From Bombardia bombarda (Eukaryota; Ascomycota; Sordariomycetes; Sordariales; Lasiosphaeriaceae), in contig JAULSR010000004.1 in assembly GCA_030512295.1 (NCBI GenBank), positions 2,728,001-2,792,000 of the forward strand: a stretch of 64,000 bases of DNA. The letters are read 5' to 3'. The notes beneath the pieces were generated by a model, which made no database searches, was not told where the DNA came from, and saw only the letters and a list, made by a program, of their open reading frames with translations. A program made the translations under genes and the position numbers. Below, piece after piece: positions 23,208 to 31,656 of the stretch. Numbering within the stretch: position 1 is the first letter of the stretch; the number at the start of each line of letters is the position of its first letter.

Positions 23208-24640
23208 CTTGCCAGCAAGTGTTGAGTAGTTGTAATGAGTGTCTGTCGATAAGTACCAGCTTAATACCGATGGGAATCTCTTGACCGGCAATGAGTTTGT
23301 TGATGATAAGCCTGGGAGATTCGGGATTCTGCAGTGCGCAGCAAAGGCTTCTTATACCGTGTGGTCTCCATCCCAGCTACACATGACCGCCAGAGCGGTA
23401 TCAATTTTCCTCATCTTGATAACTGGATAGTTTAGCTTCCTCGAATGACTTTACACAACTTCAAACGACTTCAATGACCCGTATGATCTCTCAGTCAGCC
23501 CAGTCACCATAGCCTGGCCCAGTCGTGGGGACTATAGCCAGAGAAGTAGCCAAGCCTATCATTGAAGCTCGAGTGTCATCAAAACCCAACCAGTAGTAAC
23601 CAGAGTCAAGGCTCGACGTAGGGTTCGGCCTAGTATGGGGTCATGGTTGTCACTGCAACTTGGCCTATCATTGAAACCCTACTGGAGAGGTCTGAGACTG
23701 GGTCTTGCTGACAACATGAGTACACCGCATAGTAAGCATTTGCATTCTATTTGCATAAAATATAGGGGTGTTTCTGTTTGGCTTAGACCCTCTCAAAGCA
23801 CTGGATATTACGAGAATAACTTCCGAAATAGTATGCTATGATGGTAAAGCGCAAGATCACCAGAACGACTATGTTGTGCCACGAACTACTTATTTGCTTA
23901 CTCTACAGTTTCTACAAAGTTAAGACTCACCTCCTCGTGCATAACACCGGCTATTAGGTCTCTGGATGGTCAACCTGGCCCCGCCTGGGTGCCAAGGCTG
24001 CGTATTGGTATCGATCTGGCCCAACTGAGCAATCTACCACTTGCCCCACACACAGCGGCTTCCCGCACCATTTGAAGGCGGCTGTGCATTATCGGTATGA
24101 AAAGAGCCGCATGATTCTCTTCTGATCGGATAGAGGCCGTGCATTAGTCCATCACATGGGGCTGAGCAGGTATGGAACAGAGTGGTATGGGCTTTCTTCC
24201 AACGCCCAGCAGCCTGGATGAAACGTTAACGACGCACGTCATATGGTCGCCTTTTCTTTCCCATCTTGACGACCGATCACGTCCTGCAGCAGTGCAACAT
24301 CATTGGGTGCCTCTATAAGTTCAGGCACATGTAAGCACTGCCGCCACCGTCTCGCGTCTCGAGCATCCGCCTCCTTGAATATTCGTCTTGTGGTCTCGGC
24401 CACTAAACAGAAACCCACCCAAACTGATCGACACAGCGTAGCGGACATCTGACGACTATATCATACATAACAAGCTTGATCCCCTTCTCGATCCTAAGCT
24501 GCCAACGAAAGAAAATAAGAGTCTCACGTAAGTATCAACATTGCAGCCCTGACCGCATTTCCCCAACTCACCAACAAGAACCTATCTGCAAGGTACTTTC
24601 CCCCAGCGGCCCAAGCCCAAGGGCAACAGCCATCATTCAC
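23208..24640. other. Intergenic; possible 5' leader intron
   Basis: No gene recognised up to about 24480. From 24476 to 24640 the frame of the next gene stays open without an ATG. Two splice-like sites are seen: GTAAGT at about 24530, and a nearby TTGCAG at about 24546. These may mark a leader intron or an upstream coding exon of the 24641 gene. Confidence 0.4.
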
Positions 24641-25132
24641 ATGCAGGCCCTGTTAACCACCGCCCAAAGTAGCTACACCTCCCTGATCAAATCCCTCTCC
24701 CTCGCCAACATGCCCGCCACCAACAAGGCCCAAAACAACGGAAAGGGCAACCGGATCCGCCAACTGGGCGAGGGCCTCGACGCCACCATCACCGGAGGGC
24801 TCAACGCAACAGAGCAACTGGTGAAGAACCACGAGAGCACCGTGCGCGGAGACAAAAACATGTCGACGCAGAACAAAACTTGCAACACGAGCAATGTCGC
24901 TGGCGATGGCAATGGCTTGTATCAGGACGGTAATGGGAACATAAGCGACGTGAAGGCCAATGACACGAGGGTTGTGCACTTTGGGAGCAACCATGAGACG
25001 AATGCGGGGGAGGATGGAGATGATGTTGTTAGAGGAAGCCTGCCTAACTGGTGGTCGTGGGAGTGGGGTATGGGCGTTTGGGAGAGGTTGAAGCCTATGG
25101 CTGGGGGCGGGAAGGGGAAGGTGGCAAAGTAG
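24641..25132 (+). CDS. Small Asn/Gly repeat protein with Trp-rich tail
   Basis: The ATG at 24641 opens 163 residues; the frame is also open upstream to 24476, so the true N-terminus is uncertain, and the ATG at 24710 is an alternative. Residues 37-95 carry four copies of a motif with exact 18-residue spacing. Asn sits at 37, 55, 73 and 91, and Gln at 41, 59, 77 and 95. The first copy reads GNRIRQLGEGL and the last GNGLYQDGNGN. The C-terminus is rich in Trp (NWWSWEWGMGVWERL), could insert at a membrane surface, and is followed by a basic Gly/Lys end. No enzyme domain is seen. The same motif recurs in three neighbouring genes, so it may be a partner that co-assembles with the SesB-like hydrolase. 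That role is inference. Confidence 0.6.
   Translation: MQALLTTAQSSYTSLIKSLSLANMPATNKAQNNGKGNRIRQLGEGLDATITGGLNATEQLVKNHESTVRGDKNMSTQNKTCNTSNVAGDGNGLYQDGNGNISDVKANDTRVVHFGSNHETNAGEDGDDVVRGSLPNWWSWEWGMGVWERLKPMAGGGKGKVAK
24749..24937 (+). repeat. Four 18-residue N-x3-Q protein repeats
   Basis: Codons for Asn-x-x-x-Gln recur every 54 bases four times in the small protein gene. The spacing is exact, although the bases between are diverged. This suggests selection on protein structure (one beta-solenoid turn per 18 residues) and not recent DNA slippage. Confidence 0.75.
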
Positions 25133-25427
25133 GTCAAATGTTGCCCGAGATGATTCTGGTGTTTTGTCTTAACTCCCTAAGGCTATTTAGTATACAAGTA
25201 CATAATAGGATGCACATCGTCTCTGTCTATGGTGTCAGATCATATTGGGCAGGTAAAGTAAGGTTCGTATGGGGGAAAGAAAACGACTGTTATGTCTTGA
25301 ACACGTACTCTAAGATGCCATTCCCGATATATAACCAAGTTATAAGTGGAGACATGTTGTTTCCAATCAGTGTTATCTACCAACATCAACATGATGAACG
25401 ATGAGGACCAGTGTCCTGCCTGGCTCC

Positions 25428-26180
25428 TTAGCCACCACCACGCTGCCCAGCCCGATTGTTGTTCCCAAAGATGGCTGTCCAGTTCAAAAAATTGTTCCTC
25501 TGACGCGAGAAGAGGAGTATAATTGCCAAGAAAAGTAGAAGAACCAAAGAAAAGTTCATCTCAACGCGGATGACGTAGACATTGAGGAGCTGGCGAGGGT
25601 TTGTTGTTCGAGAGACATCGCGAGCGGATGCATCCGACGACAACGACGATGTCGAGGACGATTGATATCTCGAGAGTGGGTGCGGTGATGCCCAGTAATC
25701 CTCGTGGCGGGTGCTGCCATAGGGGACTTCTGTGCAGAACACCAATGTGCAAATGATGGTACGGACCGTGAGGGCTAAGAAGGTGGCGACGATGAATGTG
25801 ATGACGAGAATCTGGCGGGGGCTGTAAGTATCTCGGGAGGTGGGCGGGGTGCATGGGGGTTTTGGGGATAGGGAACTACTAACTCTAGGAATTCCAGGGT
25901 TCTCGTCCTCTGCAGCTGCAGTGTCCAGCTCGCTACCTTCGTTGTCGCTTTCCTCCAGGTCATGGTCGCCACTGCCGCTCTGGGCGACCTGCAGAGTAGG
26001 TCTAGGCGGGGACGAATCAGCCGATGAGAGAGCCTCAGCGAGACGACGGCGGCTTCCGATCAGCCCATTGCTGGGGCGGGGGTGGGGACGGCTGTTGTCG
26101 GGTCGGGACGCATCGCTAACACCACTCAAGTAGCCCTCGTCGTCGAGGTCAATGTTTGGCACCTGGAGGTTTTTGTTCAT
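25428..26180 (-). CDS. Two-TM protein ending in an N-x3-Q-x-G-x-G motif
   Basis: One exon encodes 250 residues. Residues 1-120 are hydrophilic, acidic and Ser/Pro-rich, without signal peptide. A first membrane segment lies at about 123-149 (ILVITFIVATFLALTVRTII). A Ser-rich loop follows, and then a second membrane segment at about 208-224 (NFSLVLLLFLAIILLF). The protein ends with NRAGQRGGG (residues 242-250), which matches the Asn-x3-Gln-x-Gly-x-Gly core of the repeats in the neighbouring genes. It lies between the 24.6 kb repeat protein and the SesB-like hydrolase, on the same strand as the hydrolase. It may be a membrane component of the same system, but a single short motif is weak evidence. 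Confidence 0.6.
   Translation of the reverse strand: MNKNLQVPNIDLDDEGYLSGVSDASRPDNSRPHPRPSNGLIGSRRRLAEALSSADSSPPRPTLQVAQSGSGDHDLEESDNEGSELDTAAAEDENPGIPRVSSSLSPKPPCTPPTSRDTYSPRQILVITFIVATFLALTVRTIICTLVFCTEVPYGSTRHEDYWASPHPLSRYQSSSTSSLSSDASARDVSRTTNPRQLLNVYVIRVEMNFSLVLLLFLAIILLFSRQRNNFLNWTAIFGNNNRAGQRGGG
25431..25457 (-). other. Single C-terminal N-x3-Q-x-G-x-G motif
   Basis: The last nine codons before the stop of the two-TM protein encode NRAGQRGGG. Asn, Gln and both Gly occupy the same relative positions as in the longer repeat proteins nearby. It could be chance in a Gly/Arg-rich tail. Confidence 0.35.
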
Positions 26181-27075
26181 CTAGAATGGGAGGGAAGAAG
26201 AATGTGGATGCTTGATATGATCACCTGCAGCGCATCTAATGCGGGCGTTGCAGAGATTTAAAGGACGGGCGGGGGATGAAAGGACAGAAGACGGTCGCTG
26301 CAAAAAGACCTACCTAGGGCTAGAGCAGCTGGTGTGGCGCGCACGCGACGGCGTTCGCTCTTTCCCATTCTCCAGCTAGAACTAGCCACCAAAAGCACCT
26401 GTTTGTAAGTCATGGAAATAGTCCTAGAGAGGGAACTACGTCATTATACACGTACCTTCGATGACATGCCCAGAATAACAACTTTCGGCGAGCCGAATCC
26501 TGCCAAACTCAAAGCTGGCAACCGATCAGAAAATACACAGCAGCGCCCAAACCTGTGCTATCCTCTCGCTAAATCTGCGGCACAGGTTCGAAGGCTCTGA
26601 GGCTTCCACGAGGCTCTCAGGACCCCAATCCCCATCTCGTCTATGGTTGGCCAAAAGTCGAGTCAGCTCGGTAAGCCAAGTCACATTTACCTCAGCTATA
26701 AGTTTCAGGATGGGGTCGGATTGGAACACGGCATGCACAGCCGCTGGATGGCTGCACTGTGGCCTTGGTGGATGCCATCTGAGGTACTCAAGCATCTTCC
26801 CTACCATCCTGTGCCACGCTTACGCATGCGTGCGAACCCGTCCAAGCCAGGATTGTGAAATTCCATTTCGAGTGTTGAGAAACAGGTCTAACAATTTGAA
26901 TCACCAATAGTATTTTGCTCCGTCTGCGTCAAAAAGCCAATCACGAACTACAGTAGTGACACTCAAATTGACATATCCTACATGAAACTTCCATTTTAAC
27001 CAAATCTACCTTTCAAACTCTAAGTCGTAAATCTATACATCAAGCTACACGCAAGAAATACAATCCTTTTCCTTT
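26181..27075. other. Intergenic between minus-strand genes
   Basis: This probably contains the promoter of the two-TM gene (adjacent to 26181) and the 3' end of the SesB-like gene. No other gene is supported. Confidence 0.4.
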
Positions 27076-28510
27076 TCATCCCTTCTTCTCGTCATTCCCA
27101 CCTTTCTCCACATCAAGACCACCACCACCACCACCACCACCACCACCCCCATCGCCCCCCATCATCTTCTCGGGCCAAAACTGCTTGATATACTCATCAA
27201 GATCATTACCCTCAATACTAATCTGCGTGATACAGTTATCCTCCCCACTGCTCTGTCCAAAGTTGCCCCCATGGCCCAGCTGGTTGGTTGTATTCCCGTT
27301 GCCAAACGTCCGGCTGTCGTTGCCCTTTCCAACCTGGTTGACGCAGTTGCGCAGGCCATTGATGATGGACATGTTCTTGCCCAGCGGACTGGGCGGGACA
27401 CTACTGCCGCCACTACTATCGCTTCCACTAGTCCGGACACGACTACGACGGACGCCTTGGGCGGCAATTGCTTCATCTATCATGGTAGTGATGTTGTCCG
27501 AGACTTGCTGGTACATGGGGTCGGATGGTGACGAGAATTTGCAGATGCCGCTGTGGTCGGCTGCGAGCCCGATTTGCTTCTCGCGCTCGGGGGCGAGGCC
27601 GAGGACTGCGGACTTCTTGGGGACGATGAGCTGGGTGAGTGTCAGAAGATGTGTCAGTTCCAAAGGGTTGAGTGTGTGATAACGGTAGAGACTTACATCG
27701 CGGGTATGTCGGAAGTTCTTGGTCTCATAGAAGCTGATGAACTGAAAGTCCTCGAGGAATGGTCTGAAAGACTCGGTGATGTTGTCCAGCGCGTACGACC
27801 TGCTCTGCAAAACTTCCATGAAGCCACTATTGGGATTACCCAGAACAGCACGGGCAATCTTGGCTGCGACACTGCCGATGCCGGCATGGTTTCCCCCGTT
27901 GTGCGGTGTGCCGAAGAAGACTATGCCGTAGGTTGATGAGACAATCTTCTTGTAATTGTTGTCGCTGCTGGCAGTTATGATGGCTTGCTTGACAACAAGG
28001 CCACCCATGCTATGACATATGAAGATCAGGGGACGATCTGGATCTTCTTTCCGCATGGCATCGAGTCTGTTGAGGAGATTGTTGGCCTGCCCCCTGATAT
28101 CTAGCGTTGTGGTGCCCAAGGCTGCGTTGGAGTTGTAGCCAGCGAGCAGGACTCTCGCATTAGGGGCCGTTTGTGGTAAATAGTCTCTGAGCCATAACTT
28201 GCCCTCTGCGGTCCAGGTATGTTCTGCTGGGTTGGGATTCTTCCAGGCATTTAGACCGTGGATGGCAACGATACTATTCGTTGGTCAGTCATAATCTCAA
28301 AAGTGTGGGTAACCTAAGCTGAGATAAGTGCGGCACTTACTCGATATTGGGAAACTGTGGCTTTACAATCTCCTTGAGGAAATCCCTCGACATTGGGTTC
28401 TGGATTTTGACGCTGTGTTAGCCCCAGAGTCGATAATACAAAAGACTGGGAAGCATCTGACATACCTTGTCGCGGTCGACTGACCACCTTTTCCACAAAG
28501 ATAAACACAT
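27076..28510 (-). CDS. SesB-like alpha/beta-hydrolase with C-terminal amyloid-like repeats
   Basis: Four exons (28510-28466, 28399-28341, 28273-27697, 27630-27076) give about 411 residues. Introns of 66, 66 and 66-67 bases start GTATGT or GTAAGT and end CAG or TAG. The last one has a length divisible by three and could be read through, but the family motif continues across it (HTRD-LIVPKKSAVLGL). The fold is that of SesB-type lipase/esterases: oxyanion strand IVAIHGLNAW, nucleophile elbow IFICHSMGGLVVKQA (Ser about residue 123), FFGTPHNGGNHAG, and catalytic His in AADHSGICKF. After a Ser-rich linker the C-terminus has three Asn-x3-Gln units at Asn 322, 340 and 359. It ends in a poly-Gly tract of 11. 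Such hydrolases occur as effectors or as N-domains of NLRs in fungal amyloid-controlled cell death. The start could instead be the ATG at 28393. Confidence 0.82.
27223..27348 (-). repeat. Three 18-19-residue N-x3-Q repeats of the hydrolase
   Basis: The codons for NCVNQVGKGN, then GNTTNQLGHG, then DNCITQI follow one another with Asn-to-Asn spacing of 18 and 19 residues. Gln-x-Gly-x-Gly-Asn in the first unit resembles the curlin repeat core. The segment follows the catalytic domain, the place where HET-s-type motifs sit in fungal effector proteins. Confidence 0.75.
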
Positions 28511-29910
28511 ACTTCTGAACAAAAGGAAACTGCCACTAGAAGGACATTTGGTTGAATGGAGGGAAACGCCTTTTTCCCACTCTGCACCCAGGGATTCCGC
28601 TACTCATACCTTGGAGTAGCAAGGCGGCAGTGGCGAATCAAATCAATAGAAGGTGCGAGCTCATGCACGATGAGTTATGCGCTGACATATTCACCAGCGA
28701 TTGGTCTCATTGCGTCTCTGCTGCTGTAGACATGTCCCACCATCATATGGCTGTACGAAACCGGGCGCCTGTTGCATGATGGTGTAGGCAGTGACTCATT
28801 AGGCTTCATATGCACTACGACCTGGCTACTGCACCGAGGTGGTCAGCAGCTCAGCGGTTGGCAGCTTGGCGAACTGGGGTTGCAAAAGGGTTAGGTAGTG
28901 CAGCGACACAGCCCACCAAGTGTGGACACACAGCCCCTTGCTGATGGCCATCGCCAAGGCTTTTTGATACCAGCTTTCCGATCTATATATGCCCGATGCG
29001 TTGTTGCAGGGAAGTATAGGAAGAACCGCATGGTTGCAAGGGTATCTGGCGACATCGGTTGGCGAGATCGGTGGGGAATATATCCAGTAGAACAAAAGAT
29101 TAAGGTTGAGCAATCCATATCAGGTAAGTTGACATGGGTTGATATTACCGCTTTATTGAATGGAAAGCTCCCAAAAGGGACGCGGCGCGTAGGTGTGTGT
29201 ATAGTACATACCCAGACTTAGAATACAACTCCCCGCTACACCATCCTGAAGAGCACTGCCCCCTATTCCATCATATACAGGTGACGTACCTTATGACGGA
29301 GGAGTTTGTACTTGATCAGAACCCCTACTTCGACTGCAGATCAAGACATCGGTTACACTATGGCAGTTACACTCACCACAAGGCGGTTCTGAATAATTCC
29401 CCACAAGTTCCCGTGTTTCCAGCTGTACCCAGTACCTAACGTAGATCGCTTTGCCTTTACGCTCTTCGGTGTGCAGTTGCCAGCGCCAAGAAAAGAAATT
29501 TCGGCAGAGGCCAGGCAGCCCACCCTCCATTTCCAAAACCACCGTGGAGTCATGCCGACACATCGGTCGGCGCCACACACCTTAAGAGCCTCATTTTATG
29601 GTATTTATATGGCGGTGGCGCTGGGTGGCGGTTAAATGTGTCGCAACAAGACCTCTGCTACTCACCTAGCTCTGGTCTATTACTCCCCTAGCCAATCTGC
29701 CTCCAGTCTTCTCACATTGTTGACTGCTGTGGCAAGCCAAACACGAGGTCAGTTACCACGGCGTTTGCAATACCCTAATTATCGCAAAAACATTGTCACC
29801 CCTATCACCCCCTCTCACCCCCTATCACCCACAACAATGACACGCTAACACTGGCCCGTGTCACAATAGCACTCCCCACAACACACCCGCCCCTGAAGTC
29901 AATCGTTACA
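28511..29910. other. Intergenic between divergent motif genes
   Basis: No gene is supported. This interval separates the hydrolase gene (minus) from the 29911 gene (plus), so it must hold both promoters. A ten-base unit (TATCACCCCC-type) repeats three times at about 29797-29830, about 90 bases before the 29911 start. Confidence 0.45.
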
Positions 29911-30426
29911 ATGGCCCCGGTCACAGTCAGCTGCGCACCATCGCCTCTCCGCCTCCGCCAGCAAAACCCAATCTCGGAGCGTTATGACGACATGATTCGA
30001 CGCGGATCCGGCTTCTCCGATCAGGAGGAAAACCGCCTTGCCATTGTTCTGCGACATCCGCAAGAGCCTCAAGCTCGTCCAGCTGTTTCCCCAACAACAT
30101 CGTCTCCACAAAATCTCTCAGATCTGGCACCACAACCTGGAACTAGATATCCAGTTCGTGATAATCAAGAGGAAGAAGAGGACGTATATACACAATCATC
30201 TCTACACAAACGCAACAAGGCCAAAAACGAAGGAAAAAAGAACAACATTCGCCAAAGAGGGCTTGGGAATGAGGGGGAAAACAATGGGGAGGAAAATATA
30301 ATTGACCAGGAGGTTGTGAAGGGGAGGGACTTGGGGGATTTTATGCCTCTAATAGCAGTCGCTGTTGTTGCACTTGTGTGGTTGGTTCTATCAAGCGCCA
30401 TTATGGATCGACAACGTGCTGGATGA
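29911..30426 (+). CDS. Small tail-anchored protein with N-x3-Q repeats
   Basis: One exon encodes 171 residues. Residues 1-95 are hydrophilic (ISERYDDMIRRGSGFSDQEE) and have no signal peptide. A basic patch (KRNKAKNEGKK) leads into two repeat units with exact 18-residue spacing: Asn111/Gln115 (NNIRQRGLGN) and Asn129/Gln133 (ENIIDQ). A membrane helix at about 145-165 (MPLIAVAVVALVWLVLSSAI) is followed by a six-residue end, so it should be tail-anchored with the repeats facing the cytosol. It is divergent to the SesB-like gene. By analogy with HELLP-type partners it may be the membrane-acting member of an amyloid-signalling pair. I see no HeLo domain, so this is inference. Confidence 0.62.
   Translation: MAPVTVSCAPSPLRLRQQNPISERYDDMIRRGSGFSDQEENRLAIVLRHPQEPQARPAVSPTTSSPQNLSDLAPQPGTRYPVRDNQEEEEDVYTQSSLHKRNKAKNEGKKNNIRQRGLGNEGENNGEENIIDQEVVKGRDLGDFMPLIAVAVVALVWLVLSSAIMDRQRAG
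30241..30309 (+). repeat. Two 18-residue N-x3-Q repeats
   Basis: The first unit, NNIRQRGLGN, has the full Asn-x3-Gln-x-Gly-x-Gly-Asn pattern and is the closest in the window to GNRIRQLGEG of the 24.6 kb gene. The second keeps Asn and Gln at +18. Confidence 0.7.
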
Positions 30427-30736
30427 CAGTCAATGACAATCGGGTGATTCGTGTCATGCATTTATTTCTATTTATTTCTATTTTGCCTGTTCTGCGAAAG
30501 CAACAGTGGATTTTGGATAATTTCACAACGAAACACTCCGCTCAAGAAGGAAAGGTCAGTGGTGCCTGTTTATCGCAAGCATTTATTAAGCTATTACTCT
30601 AAGAATATTATATCTATCATGCACCCAGTCCTCTATCAGACCCAGACCCAAATCCCATGACCAGCCATATTTTATCCCCTCTATCCCAATGCATCCTCTC
30701 GCAAGACCCACTAGACTATAATATCAATCTCAACCC
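30427..30736. other. Short AT-richer spacer
   Basis: No gene seen. It should contain the 3' end of the 29911 gene. The direct repeat ATTTATTTCT occurs twice at about 30461-30482. Confidence 0.4.
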
Positions 30737-31656
30737 TCAAACAACCGGCTCAAAGATCTCATCGCCCTCAAAGATGGGGAAGATATCCTCAATCACCACC
30801 TTGCCATTCGCATCCGTCGACCCAGTAGATAACCGTCAAGAAGAACTCGTCCCAGCAAGTGTATGCGCCAAATGTGCCATCCTCCGCCACAAACCTCGCC
30901 AGCGTAAAGTCGCTAATAGCGTTCTCCACCTTGGCAACCACATGGTTCTCGCCGTCCTTCTGGCACATGATCTCATAATCAGTAATAAACCCACCCGCAG
31001 CGCTCTTGATATACTACCCCGTGAAAGTCACAGGCGCATTGAATCGAATAATTTGGATCGGCGCGTAGGCGTTATGGGTAGTGCCGTTAAACGTGTACGA
31101 CGTTGGTAGGTTATAATCAAAAACTCAGCCACCGAGTATTCGTAGCCCGAGTTAGGCGTATTGAGGTAGTTGGTTGACCACCGGTTGAGCTTGACCTCGG
31201 GGCGGTCGGGGAAGGTGGGCTCGAGCGTGGGGACGGGGTCGGTGGCGGCTGAGCAGCCGGCAGACGAATCAGCCGGGTTGAGGATAGGCTTGAGGTCGTC
31301 GCGGTAGATAGGGTAGATCTCGTTGATACGGCCCGAGGAGGTGTCGCCGTTGGCGCCGTTGACGGTGACGTACAGAGACTCGGTCCAGATCCACGGGGTG
31401 CCGTCGGGATTGCTCAGGAGTACTGTGGTGAAGTTGCCCGTGGCGCCGCAGACGCGGCCGACCTCGAAGTAGCCGCGTCCATATTAGTGTGCCTCGATGG
31501 TGTAGCCGGCCCAGGTGTTGTGCTTGATGGCGTAGCGGCCGCTGACGGGGACGTCCAGGTAGTCACGGGGTTGGAGAGGACCTCGAGCTAGAAGGGGACC
31601 AGGTGCTGGGCGACGGCGGTGCTAGCGAGGGCCAAGGTTGAGAGAAGCTTGAACAT
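30737..31656 (-). pseudogene. Decayed gene for a secreted protein
   Basis: Starting at the ATG at 31656-31654, a signal peptide (MFKLLSTLALASTAVA) leads into QHLVPF and then a TAG. Continuing, recognisable coding is spread over all three frames: DYLDVPVSGRYAIKHNTWAG, TTVLLSNPDGTPWIWTESLY, INEIYPIYRDDLKPILNPAD, FNGTTHNAYAPIQIIRFNAP and, at the end, IEDIFPIFEGDEIFEPVV before TGA at 30739-30737. There are three in-frame stops (TAG, TAA, TAG) and at least three frameshifts, two in C and T runs. Each stop could come from CAG or CAA by CpA-to-TpA change. The original product was probably a secreted protein of about 305 residues. I do not recognise the family. Confidence 0.7.

Noticed and set aside
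27631..27696. 22 in-frame codons inside the hydrolase as coding sequence
   Set aside because: The segment begins GTAAGT and ends CCCAG, and removing it restores the family sequence HTRD-LIVPKKSAVLGL.
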